From an uncultured Bacteroidales bacterium (lineage in GTDB: Bacteria > Bacteroidota > Bacteroidia > Bacteroidales > Paludibacteraceae): DNA of 64,000 nt. Below are positions 26,237 through 35,625 of this stretch, in pieces. Both the position numbers and the translations under genes were made by a program. The notes below the pieces were generated by a model. It was given only the letters and a program-made list of their open reading frames with translations. It made no database searches and was not told the DNA's origin. The first letter of the stretch is position 1, and each line of letters begins with the position of its first letter. The DNA is taken from NCBI GenBank assembly GCA_946626605.1, contig CAMOUL010000006.1:42032-106031 (forward strand). Direction: 5' to 3'.

Positions 26237-27289
26237 TCAGTTCTTATCCCGACTATAGGTTCCGTCATTTTTTCTCAACCATCCCTTCACGGCCGCTAAC
26301 CCCAGCAAAGCCTTTACTATTATCCGATACATCCAATACGGAATCATCCGGTACATCTGTATCCATATCGTTTGCAGTTGCGGATTATTCTCTCGAGCCC
26401 ATTCGTCCCACTCAGCAGCAATCCATTTCCCGTCCGCATATGAAAAACTCACACTCTGCCTATAATACATATTATATGTCCTTGGCAGTCGATATCGTAT
26501 ATAAGCCGCTTTCGTGGAATTCTCAGCTACCTGATGCTCCTCATAAAATCGCACGACGTGTTGATATGCTTTCATGTGCGCCCTTACCTGCTTATTCATT
26601 GCCTCGCGGGATATACTTTGCCCCGGTCGATTCATCAGATAGTTATACAGCGGAAAATCAAATGCTTCAATCGACTTCGCTCCAATCATCGCTGCTGGCC
26701 ACAGCACCACATCGTCATACGGCTGTTTCTCTAAGAACAGCTCCGGCATATACTGTCCCAGCACTCCTCGCTTATAGCAGCAGCAGTGATGCAGCAGATA
26801 GTTATGCGTCCTGTTCCCCACCCAATCAAACGTATCCGCATCATATATCTTGTAGAACTCCATATCCAATATCTCCTGACGCCAAATTTCATCGTGCTCG
26901 CAGTGGCAGCGCGTCGGTGTCAGCACTAGATCTGCATCCGTATGCCGCAGCGCCTCTACAAATTTCCCAAAGTTCTGGAACCAATCGTCAGAGTCCAGGA
27001 ACTTCACATACTTTCCCTTCGCTTCCTGCACGCCCATATTCCATACCGAGCCATGTCCGCCATTCTCCTTGTCTATCTGCCGGAAATATTTCGGATAACG
27101 CTTCGCATACTCTCGCGACATATCTGCCGACTTGTCCGGTGTCCCATCGTTGATAATCAGCACGTCAATCAACTCCATTAACTCTTCATCCAACTTCCCG
27201 TCCTTATAGATCAAACACGAATCCAAACATTTGTTGATGTACGGCTCTACTTTATATACCGGTACGACTATTGTTAAAATTTTTTCCAT
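26237..27289 (-). CDS. glycosyltransferase family 2
   Basis: A GT-A transferase with the classic start MEKILTIVVPVYKVEPYINKC, then LIINDGTPDKSADM, KENGGHGSVWNMGVQEAKGKY and the metal-binding FLDSDDWF. The C-terminal 200 residues (SFSYADGKWIA, aromatic rich) fix acceptor specificity, which cannot be read. It would add a sugar to the lipid-linked repeat unit at the inner membrane. Confidence 0.88.
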   Translation of the reverse strand: MEKILTIVVPVYKVEPYINKCLDSCLIYKDGKLDEELMELIDVLIINDGTPDKSADMSREYAKRYPKYFRQIDKENGGHGSVWNMGVQEAKGKYVKFLDSDDWFQNFGKFVEALRHTDADLVLTPTRCHCEHDEIWRQEILDMEFYKIYDADTFDWVGNRTHNYLLHHCCCYKRGVLGQYMPELFLEKQPYDDVVLWPAAMIGAKSIEAFDFPLYNYLMNRPGQSISREAMNKQVRAHMKAYQHVVRFYEEHQVAENSTKAAYIRYRLPRTYNMYYRQSVSFSYADGKWIAAEWDEWARENNPQLQTIWIQMYRMIPYWMYRIIVKALLGLAAVKGWLRKNDGTYSRDKN

Positions 27290-27299
27290 ATCAGGGGCA

Positions 27300-28220
27300 T
27301 TATTTTATTCCTATTACTTGCTTGATTTTGCTAAACGCATATTTCGGATTCCAATACACAAACAGGCAAAAATCCCGTATAAACTTAAACGGATTCCGCT
27401 GTTTCTTCATTCGTCCGTAGTACGCTGAAGATATATTCCATGTGATATCATCCTTATTGAGTTCCGGGAAATTCATATACAGACTTCGGAAATGATTCGG
27501 CAGTCTGAATATCTCCTTTCCTCTAATCTTAGGGTCGTGTGATATACTATGCGGTTGCATCCTATATACCGACATTTGTTCCTTGAAACCCCATACCCGT
27601 CCTACATGTGCGCAGGTTAGCACAAGTGAAATATCGCTCCTACATATCCACTCGGGATGAACTAATTTAAATTTATGCACCGGCTCTATACGATATACGA
27701 TAGATGCCGTAGGCACAATCCAACTCGCGAACATATCGTTTGTCTTATACTCCCTCGTTTCTAACTTCTCACATTTAACCCCGGTTGTCACGCCTTCATC
27801 TACTCCCTCCAATTTAATTTTCGCGGCATGGAAACACATTGAATAATCCGGATGAGCTTCCAAAAAATCCACCTGTTTTTGCAATTTCAACGGATCCGTC
27901 CAGTAATCATCCCCCTCACACTCTGCCCAATAGGTCGCTTTGTCGATATACTCCTGAAAATACGGACGTTTATCTTCCTTCGTTTGATAGAAGTTATGCG
28001 GCAGATAGATTCCCTTTATCTTATCCGGATACTGCGTCTCATAGCGTCTAATAATATTTGCCGTTTTATCCGTCGAGCAATCATCAATCACAACAGCCAG
28101 GAACGGAAAGTCCGTCTTCTGCATAGCAAACCCTTTGAGCGCATCCTCAATAAACGGCTCGTGGTTGTATGTGATACAACGCACAAAAACGAATGGGCGA
28201 TCTTTCTTATTCTCTTTCAT
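27300..28220 (-). CDS. glycosyltransferase family 2
   Basis: A GT-A protein of 306 residues: FVRCITYNHEPFIEDALKGF, VVIDDCSTDKTANIIRRY and the acidic pair in YWAECEGDDYWTDPLKLQKQ (the DxD-equivalent EGDDYW). This subtype is frequent in capsule and O-antigen loci. It overlaps the CHAT-domain gene by 14 bp, so that gene is expressed with the glycan genes. Confidence 0.88.
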   Translation of the reverse strand: MKENKKDRPFVFVRCITYNHEPFIEDALKGFAMQKTDFPFLAVVIDDCSTDKTANIIRRYETQYPDKIKGIYLPHNFYQTKEDKRPYFQEYIDKATYWAECEGDDYWTDPLKLQKQVDFLEAHPDYSMCFHAAKIKLEGVDEGVTTGVKCEKLETREYKTNDMFASWIVPTASIVYRIEPVHKFKLVHPEWICRSDISLVLTCAHVGRVWGFKEQMSVYRMQPHSISHDPKIRGKEIFRLPNHFRSLYMNFPELNKDDITWNISSAYYGRMKKQRNPFKFIRDFCLFVYWNPKYAFSKIKQVIGIK

Positions 28221-30420
28221 TATTCAAACGATTATCAATATTCAGTTGATTTATTATACTATTCTTTTCCGCATAACTCTCAAATCGTATCAAGTCTGCC
28301 CTACCCAATGTCGAATATAGCAAATAGTTGGGCAGGATATTCTCATAATTTGCCCTTCTACGCTTTGCGAACTCACCTTTGATGATATTCTTATATATTT
28401 CTTTCCGCTTCCGGTATATCATTAGGTTGGCAGCCGTCAGAGTCAAGAAATTTCGATCTTGATCCGTAAGAGGATCTTTACTTTGCCATATAGGCTCCTG
28501 CACATAGGACGTCCTCATTATATGCGATACAAACGACAGCCAATTACAATGTACTCCATTCTTTACTGCCACATTAAGCATATTTAGCAGCCGTATATAC
28601 AGAATCGTTGAATCGGGAATTGGTATTGGTAAATAGGATGTCGTTACACTATACGCTCCTGCTTCAAAGAAAGCATTCGCTATCGTAGAAACCGTATTAA
28701 ATGTCGGGAATGTACAGCATGCCGATAAGAATACCAACTTAGCTGCGATTTGATGCTTCACCACATAATCTCCGTCTAATTTTTCATCGCCAAATACCAA
28801 ATAGGTGTGCCTCGTTGCATCATCTATTCCGCCATGCGTATCCACAATCAGCAAATCCGGTTGTACCTCTTTTACCGCATCCTCAAACTCCTTTACGCTC
28901 AAACATGTACGGATTGTAAATCCCAATACCTTTTGTAACTCAATTACGTTTATTTGCTCTTTTTTAAATGCCTCTTCCTCGCATCCGAATACCACCAAAG
29001 TCTTTTTGAGTATATCTCGTGGGATGAAGTAATTCATTGCAAATCGAGATTCCATATACTGTGCCAACATCGATGTTAGCGGTAATTCCGGTAAGCGGCA
29101 CACATCGTGCGTAAATGCCAAAGGCACACCATCAAACATCATCCATTCCACCGGCAAATCGGATAACGCAACTATCTGCGAGCCTCGATCATCAATTGCA
29201 GAAGCTAATTCTTCTAAAAGAGACAAATCCACTAACTTCCGACCTATCTTCTCTATTACTTGTTTGACGGATTTACCTGTCGATAATTTTGACATATTGT
29301 TTTTCCCTACGAACGACAACTCCATACTGATGTTATTTCCCAACGTAGGAAGTCGCAAATACGGACTGAATCGTACCGAAGCATGCAACATCGCCACAAA
29401 ATCCGTAAACGAATAACGAGGTTGAATATAACTTGTAAGCAGCTTTCCAAATAGGAGGACCTCCTCTGGTTCCTTCATTTCGATTTTTGCACCAATGGTA
29501 TAGTTCCTCGTATGTTCGTAATCGAATAATGTCGTTATGATATCCTTTCTTGCAAGCAGGTATTCCGGAATTTTCACATCCTTCACAATTTTCCTAATCT
29601 CTCTGCTATTATAAGGCATAGCCAATATCAATGAGGGATGGAAACTGTCTTCTACATCGCGAATCTCCTTAATTTGCTCAGCAACAAGTCTTTCTACATA
29701 TTGGAATCCTTTTAATTGTTCCAACAACATTTGCTGTCGCGCAAACGTATCGCACTGTTGACAAGCCATAACACCATCGTAATCAAGAGTCTTTTCATCA
29801 AGTTTTAAATGCGAAAACCAATTCCCCGCTATACTATTAAGCATCAAGCGATTGGGACGAGTCGCAGAGAAACCATATTCCTTTGAAACCAACTCTTTAG
29901 CATACATAGGTACGCTCACATGCGTGTCTTGTACGTAATAACGATAGAAACGCTCTATCAACCAATCCCACAATCCTTTTTCGTCTCTGACGATATTACC
30001 TTTCAGATGCCACTGAACTTGTCGCGTCTCAGCGAGCATCCACAGAGAATCTTCTGTTGCACATCGATCCATCATCTTCTGAATACGAGCTTCCAATGAC
30101 AAGTCCTCTGTGCATAAGAGATATATAAATATATCTCCTTTATCCCATAAATGTAAGTCAAATGTATCGAATGAATCTGCATAGACGATAGTAACGTCGT
30201 ATCCAAATAGAAGATGATTCTCTAAGGTATGACCGTAGAAGTCTATCCCCATCGCAAAATGAAGCAAACTTTGGGGCAAGTGTCCAAAAAATCGCAAAAA
30301 CGGATGAGAGAATTCTGCAGGGGGAACCATAGGCAAGCCCATAGCCCCCCTTTCACCGAAAACGATAATATAATGTATCGGTTGAGACACTTTCACGTAT
30401 GTACTCAATTTGTCATCCAT
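28207..30420 (-). CDS. CHAT-domain (caspase-fold) protease-like protein
   Basis: 737 residues. The C-terminal part has the hallmarks of a CHAT peptidase: LLIVDTHGGIDD (catalytic His, about residue 520) followed about 50 residues later by KLVFLSACCTFPTFNTVSTIANAFFEAGAYSV (nucleophile Cys in SACC). The roughly 450-residue N-terminal region is unrecognised. It begins IHYIIVFGERGAMGLPMVPP and contains an ACQQCDTFARQQ cysteine pair. CHAT proteases act in separase-like or defence pathways, some cutting gasdermins; no gasdermin-like gene is visible nearby. The gene overlaps a GT2 gene and is read with the polysaccharide operon, which is unusual. Confidence 0.65.
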   Translation of the reverse strand: MDDKLSTYVKVSQPIHYIIVFGERGAMGLPMVPPAEFSHPFLRFFGHLPQSLLHFAMGIDFYGHTLENHLLFGYDVTIVYADSFDTFDLHLWDKGDIFIYLLCTEDLSLEARIQKMMDRCATEDSLWMLAETRQVQWHLKGNIVRDEKGLWDWLIERFYRYYVQDTHVSVPMYAKELVSKEYGFSATRPNRLMLNSIAGNWFSHLKLDEKTLDYDGVMACQQCDTFARQQMLLEQLKGFQYVERLVAEQIKEIRDVEDSFHPSLILAMPYNSREIRKIVKDVKIPEYLLARKDIITTLFDYEHTRNYTIGAKIEMKEPEEVLLFGKLLTSYIQPRYSFTDFVAMLHASVRFSPYLRLPTLGNNISMELSFVGKNNMSKLSTGKSVKQVIEKIGRKLVDLSLLEELASAIDDRGSQIVALSDLPVEWMMFDGVPLAFTHDVCRLPELPLTSMLAQYMESRFAMNYFIPRDILKKTLVVFGCEEEAFKKEQINVIELQKVLGFTIRTCLSVKEFEDAVKEVQPDLLIVDTHGGIDDATRHTYLVFGDEKLDGDYVVKHQIAAKLVFLSACCTFPTFNTVSTIANAFFEAGAYSVTTSYLPIPIPDSTILYIRLLNMLNVAVKNGVHCNWLSFVSHIMRTSYVQEPIWQSKDPLTDQDRNFLTLTAANLMIYRKRKEIYKNIIKGEFAKRRRANYENILPNYLLYSTLGRADLIRFESYAEKNSIINQLNIDNRLNNERE

Positions 30421-30446
30421 TCAGTTTGCTTCATTAACAAGACATA

Positions 30447-31481
30447 TTACCGATTCCTAAATTTCTTATACATTTCCTCTACATAGGGACGCTTGCAGGT
30501 CGTCTTCATCTCATATGGTATCGTCTGGATGAATTTCATGAAGTCCGATGCCATATCTTCCGGCTTACAAGAGGTATCCTTTCTTGCATTCTCCAAGAAG
30601 AATGTTGCATAATTGGCATGCATATAGTAAATTGCTGTCATATAATAGAAGAAGTTCGGTCCCCATGAGTATTTATCCTTTAATGGAGCAATATATCTCG
30701 CAATTGTCTCATTAATCACGTCCAGATCATAACTACCACCAAGCGTTGTATTATAAGCCTTCACCAGATGCTCAGTATGCAAGTTTCCTGCGCATTTTCC
30801 TATTCCCATCAATGATGCGTCTATAACAAAATCATGGTCACGCACATTCGATAAAATATACTGCGCTACGGTAAGCGATTGGTTGGTATTATTATGCGAA
30901 TGGAAGAACATCAACGTTTCCGGTGCTAATAACTCACTAAGAATAGAATAGTAGAACTGGAACATCTTGATATCCATATACCCGAAGCTATCCACAATAG
31001 AGAATCCTTCCGGTTTAAGATGCAGGAATTTTTTGCACATTGTTACAAATTCATCCTCTCGATACGAACCGGTTACCATCGGTTGAATATAGATCTTATA
31101 GCCATTGTTCTTAAACACTTCTGCTGTTTTAACGGCATCCTCTATCTGATGCTTATAAAACGCCACGCGGACTCCATCTATATACTCTGTCCTGCGAGGT
31201 TTGATTTCGTTAAGATTAAATTTTCCCACATCGCACATAGCTACGAAGTGAATGCCCTTTCTATCCTTCGGGATAATATTCTCCATTTCCTCTATATGGT
31301 TATACACCACATAGTCTTCTGTGCGCTTAACTGCGGAATCAAGATAGCCCAACTCAATATAGTCTACATTGGCCCTATATAAACCTTCTATAATAGACTG
31401 TATAACCGACTTACCATAATAGAAATCCGTTACAATACCTCCGTCTCGAAGGGTACAATCTAATATTTTTATCGTATTCAT
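30447..31481 (-). CDS. DRE-TIM metallolyase (HMG-CoA lyase-like aldolase)
   Basis: 344 residues. KILDCTLRDGG at the N-terminus is the DRE-TIM signature, YIELGYLDSA follows, and the metal-binding pair is in FFHSHNNTNQSL. The late ASLMGIGKCAGNLHTEHLV matches the GxGxxxGN loop. Members are aldolases or Claisen-type enzymes such as 4-hydroxy-2-oxovalerate aldolase or HMG-CoA lyase. In a polysaccharide locus it may make or cut a branched or keto-acid sugar precursor. The gene ends 26 bp before the CHAT gene. Confidence 0.82.
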   Translation of the reverse strand: MNTIKILDCTLRDGGIVTDFYYGKSVIQSIIEGLYRANVDYIELGYLDSAVKRTEDYVVYNHIEEMENIIPKDRKGIHFVAMCDVGKFNLNEIKPRRTEYIDGVRVAFYKHQIEDAVKTAEVFKNNGYKIYIQPMVTGSYREDEFVTMCKKFLHLKPEGFSIVDSFGYMDIKMFQFYYSILSELLAPETLMFFHSHNNTNQSLTVAQYILSNVRDHDFVIDASLMGIGKCAGNLHTEHLVKAYNTTLGGSYDLDVINETIARYIAPLKDKYSWGPNFFYYMTAIYYMHANYATFFLENARKDTSCKPEDMASDFMKFIQTIPYEMKTTCKRPYVEEMYKKFRNR

Positions 31482-31485
31482 ATAA

Positions 31486-32130
31486 TTATAAATTTACATT
31501 CAACATTGCTTCAGCCAAACTAAAATCTTCCGGATTATTAATATCAATAGCCTCTTTAAATGAAGCCTCATGAATATGCGGATTTACACCTATACGTCGA
31601 TGATACTTTTCAAATACCTCTTTCGTGAACACATACACTCCGGATGTTTCTCTGTATATTGGTTTTATATCTTGGCTTCGAGGCAGGTTAGACGGATCAA
31701 AGTTCAACGGCTGTCCATCCTGCCATAAGAAATCCTGTATCTTCGTTGCGCAGAATGCAGAATCATGTTCTCCGGAAAGAACAGCATTCAAGCATTCCTC
31801 AATTGTCACTACTGTCACAAATGGAGCCGTAGCATGGTCGAATACATATATCTCCGCATCTACTTGTTTCATAAACGAAGTAAAAATCTGCGAGAAATTA
31901 GATGTCGGCAAATCTAACACTTTATCTCGCTTGAGGAATTGTACTCCTTTCGGGAGAACGGAAGTCAAACTCTCGTCACTGCAATAAACATACACATCAT
32001 TTATCTCCTTCACTTGAAGCAAATTATTTAACTGATAATTCAGTAAAGGAGTTTCGCCTAACAAGCGTGTATTCTTGCCCGGACAGCGCTCATTCTGCAA
32101 CTTAATTGGCATTAATGCTACTATTCTCAT
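31486..32130 (-). CDS. CMP-sialate synthetase-like cytidylyltransferase
   Basis: 214 residues with the acylneuraminate cytidylyltransferase start IVALMPIKLQNERCPGKNTRLL, then TPLLNYQLNNLLQV and YVYCSDESL. The late IDINNPEDFSLAEAML is typical. It would activate a keto-acid sugar with CTP. The downstream aldolase supports a keto-acid sugar or similar unit. It is shorter than NeuA but fits SpsF/KdsB-type members. Confidence 0.82.
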   Translation of the reverse strand: MRIVALMPIKLQNERCPGKNTRLLGETPLLNYQLNNLLQVKEINDVYVYCSDESLTSVLPKGVQFLKRDKVLDLPTSNFSQIFTSFMKQVDAEIYVFDHATAPFVTVVTIEECLNAVLSGEHDSAFCATKIQDFLWQDGQPLNFDPSNLPRSQDIKPIYRETSGVYVFTKEVFEKYHRRIGVNPHIHEASFKEAIDINNPEDFSLAEAMLNVNL

Positions 32131-32133
32131 AAT

Positions 32134-33228
32134 TTACAAAATTCTATTTTCACACATTTTTTCATATTCTGGTTGATATATATATTGACTATTGTATATA
32201 TTTATCCAATCTTGAAATCGAAACGCTTTGTATGAATCGTTTTGATTCCGATTTTCGTAAAAATCATTTATCGTTTGATTTCTCAATTTATCATATTTAG
32301 GCCAAAACATATTTATATCTTCCGGATCAATAGTAATAAATAATTCCTTTATGTTCGACCAATGATTCTCTAAAGTCAGTTCTTCTTTTTTGTATTTTGA
32401 TATAAACTGCAAGGTTAGATACACTTCTGGCGGCAATATAGAGCAAATGGCTTTCCCGTTATGATTTGGGCCTAACTTACCTATAGCATAACCTATTCTG
32501 TCATCGATTTGACGTTCATCTAATGGTGACGAGAAAAAATTAATGATATCGTCCGTATATCCGAAATACAGGAAGTCTTGAAGCCAATATGGCATACAGA
32601 AATTTGCTCGTCCTCCTCCACCTGTTAATATTCTTCCTTTTAAATGAAAGATATTATCCTGTTGTACTGGAAATAATTGAAGCAAACTTTTCATGTATTC
32701 CAGTGCATGCTCACTATAAATACGACAATCTGTTCTGGACTTTATCGTATATACAGCACCGATTTCCTTAGCTTTGTTTGCACCTGCTAATGATGTCGTA
32801 ATTTGATAATTTACATTACCAAAACCATTTGGCTGAAATATTTTGTTGATTACTACATGCGCCCCTAATTTATTTAATTCTTTCAATATATCTTTAGGAG
32901 CATCCTCCCATGTACTTACTATAATAGACGCTAAAGGAAAAATGGCTCTATACAATCTTACTGTCTCTAAAGTAAAGTTATCTTTTGTTACAATAGGACC
33001 TTGCATTACAATAGCGAATTCCCCTTGCTCTGTACAAGTCTGTATTACTGAAGGGGTAAAGGCTGTGGTTTCCTTTGGATACAACTTATAGCACACATAA
33101 TTAGGAGAATTATTTTCATAATGCTGCAATATTTTACTAAGATATTTATCTCCATAAGAATCTCTTTTTGCACATCGCTTAATGAGATTCTCAAGTATTA
33201 TATTTGCAATTTTTTTGACTATTTTCAT
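32134..33228 (-). CDS. WavE-like lipopolysaccharide synthesis protein
   Basis: 364 residues. GEFAIVMQGPIVTKDNFTLETVRLYR, then IIVSTWEDAPKDILKEL and YTIKSRTDCRIYS (DxD-like), matches the WavE family of LPS core or O-antigen synthesis proteins, probably GT-A transferases. The gene is AT-richer than its neighbours, suggesting transfer from another source. Confidence 0.75.
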   Translation of the reverse strand: MKIVKKIANIILENLIKRCAKRDSYGDKYLSKILQHYENNSPNYVCYKLYPKETTAFTPSVIQTCTEQGEFAIVMQGPIVTKDNFTLETVRLYRAIFPLASIIVSTWEDAPKDILKELNKLGAHVVINKIFQPNGFGNVNYQITTSLAGANKAKEIGAVYTIKSRTDCRIYSEHALEYMKSLLQLFPVQQDNIFHLKGRILTGGGGRANFCMPYWLQDFLYFGYTDDIINFFSSPLDERQIDDRIGYAIGKLGPNHNGKAICSILPPEVYLTLQFISKYKKEELTLENHWSNIKELFITIDPEDINMFWPKYDKLRNQTINDFYENRNQNDSYKAFRFQDWINIYNSQYIYQPEYEKMCENRIL

Positions 33229-33229
33229 A

Positions 33230-33559
33230 TCACCCCTCTACCAAATATTTATCATTATTCGCTCCAGGATGTTTCACCACCACATTCTGTGTCCAGTCCT
33301 CAAGCGCTTCAAAATCGGTTGACTCAAACGGCTCAATGACGATGATATCTCCCTCGCCATACTCTACTCCGTTCATGCGCACCCTGCCACGTGTAATAAC
33401 TGTGATCTCCGTAGCAATCTTGTGGTAGTGACGCTGCTCATAGTCGCCCTTATTGTACGATTTCACAGCCACCTCCACGTCATTTGTACGCAGTAGCGTT
33501 GGCTCGAAGTTACCCACGAACCAACCCTTCACCATATCTGCTAATTGTGCCGTTTTCAT
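33230..33559 (-). CDS. cupin-domain protein
   Basis: 109 residues with a single small beta-barrel: EQRHYHKIATEITVITRGRVRMNG supplies the first metal-binding motif and GEGDIIVIEP the second. Small cupins in glycan loci act as isomerases or regulators; the substrate is unknown. It overlaps the nucleotidyltransferase gene by 4 bp. Confidence 0.75.
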   Translation of the reverse strand: MKTAQLADMVKGWFVGNFEPTLLRTNDVEVAVKSYNKGDYEQRHYHKIATEITVITRGRVRMNGVEYGEGDIIVIEPFESTDFEALEDWTQNVVVKHPGANNDKYLVEG

Positions 33560-34278
33560 TTGATCAAAGCTATATATTTGTCCAAATCTTCCGGAGTACC
33601 GGTGCCGTGCATCTCGCTCATGTCGATATTGTAAATACCGAACTTCTTACCTTCCGCAATCGCGTAGTTATACACCGGTGCCACATAGAACTCATTGTTC
33701 ACACGCTCATTGCGCACAATCATATCCAGAGCATTCTCCACAAACGTACATCCCTCATGGAAGTAGTAAATGCCGACAGTTGCATTCTCAGAGATAACCA
33801 CCTTCTCGCGAATCTCGGTAATCATACCCTTCTCGTCCGTCTTGGCATAGCTCCATTTGGTATCGTTGTCATGGAAACACAGCACCGAACCATCCAGTTT
33901 CCGATCTTCCGAATCCTTGATGAAATCAGCAATCTTTATATCCACAATCTGATCGGAGTTAGCAATCAACATCGGCTCGCTATTGTTAATCAACTTGCGT
34001 GCATGCAGCACCGTACAAGCCGCACCTTCCGTCAGTTTATCTATAAGTACCCATTGCACAGGATAATGTGCTTCAATCCATTTCACGGTCTCTTGCTCTG
34101 CCTCAAAATGCTCTCGTCTCGCCAATAAAATGAATTTCGCATCCTGCATATTCAAATTGTCCAACACATGGCAAATCATCGGTTTGCCAAGCACGTCAAT
34201 AAACGGTTTCGGCTTCGCGTACCCGGCTTTCGCGAAACGGCTACCGGCTCCAGCCATAGGAATAACAATGATTATCAT
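33556..34278 (-). CDS. nucleotidyltransferase, sugar/polyol-phosphate type (first of two)
   Basis: A GT-A-fold NTP transferase: IIIVIPMAGAGSRFAKAGYAKPKPFIDVLGKPM with the pyrophosphorylase signature, EPMLIANSDQIVD and GIYYFHEGCTFVE. ATG 34278 is preferred; the ORF-track start at 34356 runs into the preceding gene. The stop of the upstream gene and this ATG are 1 bp apart (TGATATG). It likely activates a phosphorylated sugar or polyol. Confidence 0.82.
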   Translation of the reverse strand: MIIIVIPMAGAGSRFAKAGYAKPKPFIDVLGKPMICHVLDNLNMQDAKFILLARREHFEAEQETVKWIEAHYPVQWVLIDKLTEGAACTVLHARKLINNSEPMLIANSDQIVDIKIADFIKDSEDRKLDGSVLCFHDNDTKWSYAKTDEKGMITEIREKVVISENATVGIYYFHEGCTFVENALDMIVRNERVNNEFYVAPVYNYAIAEGKKFGIYNIDMSEMHGTGTPEDLDKYIALIK

Positions 34279-34279
34279 A

Positions 34280-34993
34280 TCACTTGATTTTATTTTCTTC
34301 ATACAATTGCGGTGTGGCGAACGACAAATACTTCTCTGTCGGGATCTCAAACACACCCACTTTCTGTTGCTTTAGTATCAACTCATTATAGGTCGAGCAG
34401 ATATAGTAATTGCCACCAAAGTTCTCATCCTTGCGGATAATGTTATATGCTGCTTCCACGAAATCTTTTCCGTGTTTAAAGTAATAACATCCTGCCGTAG
34501 CCAAGTCCGAAATAGGACGTTTCTCGCTGGTCTCACAAACCATTCCTTGCTCATCCAATGCCACGAAGCTCCATCTCGGCAGCAACGAACGGAACACTAC
34601 GATGCCTCCTTCGTATGCCTTTGTACGGAAATCAGCAATGGACTCCACCAATCCCTGCGTCAGCAGTTGGTCGCCATTGATGATCAGCAACTCATCATCG
34701 TTATTGATGCTGTCTATTGCAAACAAAGCTGAGCACACAGCTCCCTTGGTCAGCTTATTCACCTTGTACACATGTGCTTCCGGTGCAAGAATCTGCAAGG
34801 TTGAAGCTATAAACGCCTTGTCGTCGTCCTCTTTTAGAATCACGAACGACAAATCTGCATTCAGTGGTTTTAAAGACTCTACTACGTGCTGCACAATAGG
34901 CTTACCCTTATAATCCAACAAGTACTTCGGATACATGTATCCCTTCTCCGCAAAGTTCTGGCTCGCTCCGGCCATCAAAACAACCACTTTCAT
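34280..34993 (-). CDS. nucleotidyltransferase, sugar/polyol-phosphate type (second of two)
   Basis: 237 residues, a paralogue of the next gene in the same fold: VVVLMAGASQNFAEKGYMYPKYLLDYKGKPI, ELLIINGDQLLTQG and ATAGCYYFKHGKDFVEAAYN. The signature GxGxR loop reads GASQNF here, so the triphosphate loop is altered compared with GAGSRF in its neighbour. It could have a different nucleotide preference or be less active. It is coupled to the HAD gene by a 4-bp overlap. Confidence 0.8.
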   Translation of the reverse strand: MKVVVLMAGASQNFAEKGYMYPKYLLDYKGKPIVQHVVESLKPLNADLSFVILKEDDDKAFIASTLQILAPEAHVYKVNKLTKGAVCSALFAIDSINNDDELLIINGDQLLTQGLVESIADFRTKAYEGGIVVFRSLLPRWSFVALDEQGMVCETSEKRPISDLATAGCYYFKHGKDFVEAAYNIIRKDENFGGNYYICSTYNELILKQQKVGVFEIPTEKYLSFATPQLYEENKIK

Positions 34994-35625
34994 CCTTTGC
35001 CTCCTTTCTCGATTTCTTCGATACGACGTTTGATGTTCGCATACGTCACATCATTTACCGTATCCACCTTAAACAGATGTGCACCACTTGCCAACGCTGC
35101 TTGAATGCCGTTCTGATTATCCTCGCAAATCAAACACTCCTCTGGCAACACCCCCCCCAGTTTTGCGAATGCCTTCAAGTAGATTTCGGGGTTTGGCTTC
35201 GCTGTTGTTACATCCTGATTACTTAACATGCATTCCATATATTCCGTTAAGCATGCTTTATCCATCATCAACTCCACCGTCTTTCGAATCGAGTTACTTG
35301 CAAGTGCCAATCTGTAACCGTCAGCCTTCAATCTTGACAACGCATACTGATGTACGAACCGCGGTTTGCAGCAGGTATACACATAGTCCATCGTGTAACG
35401 TTGCTTCATCTCATTGATGAACCCATGCAGACTAGGCGGTAAACCACGCTCTACCGTTAACATTTCCAACTTACGGCTCGTAGGAAGTCCGTCATATGTC
35501 ACCAGATGGTCATACCGCGAAATCTCAAATCCAAACAGAGATAACGCCTTGTTCAGTGCTTCATAGTGCCAGTCTTTCGCCTCTATGAGCACACCATCCA
35601 TGTCAAAAATAATTGCTTTTATCAT
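34990..35625 (-). CDS. HAD-family phosphatase
   Basis: 211 residues: FDMDGVLIEAKDWHYEALNKAL is motif I with the nucleophile Asp and a helical cap, LALASNSIRKTVE is motif II and CLICEDNQNGIQAALASGA is motif IV. It would remove a phosphate from a small metabolite, such as a sugar or polyol phosphate made in this module. Confidence 0.85.
   Translation of the reverse strand: MIKAIIFDMDGVLIEAKDWHYEALNKALSLFGFEISRYDHLVTYDGLPTSRKLEMLTVERGLPPSLHGFINEMKQRYTMDYVYTCCKPRFVHQYALSRLKADGYRLALASNSIRKTVELMMDKACLTEYMECMLSNQDVTTAKPNPEIYLKAFAKLGGVLPEECLICEDNQNGIQAALASGAHLFKVDTVNDVTYANIKRRIEEIEKGGKG

Noticed and set aside
26173-27153. 326-codon plus ORF
   Set aside because: It is antisense to the GT2 gene with skewed composition (Ser/Pro/Tyr) and no domain.
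34278-34356. Longer N-terminus of the first nucleotidyltransferase
   Set aside because: The extra residues overlap the preceding gene and lie before the MAGAGSRF fold start.
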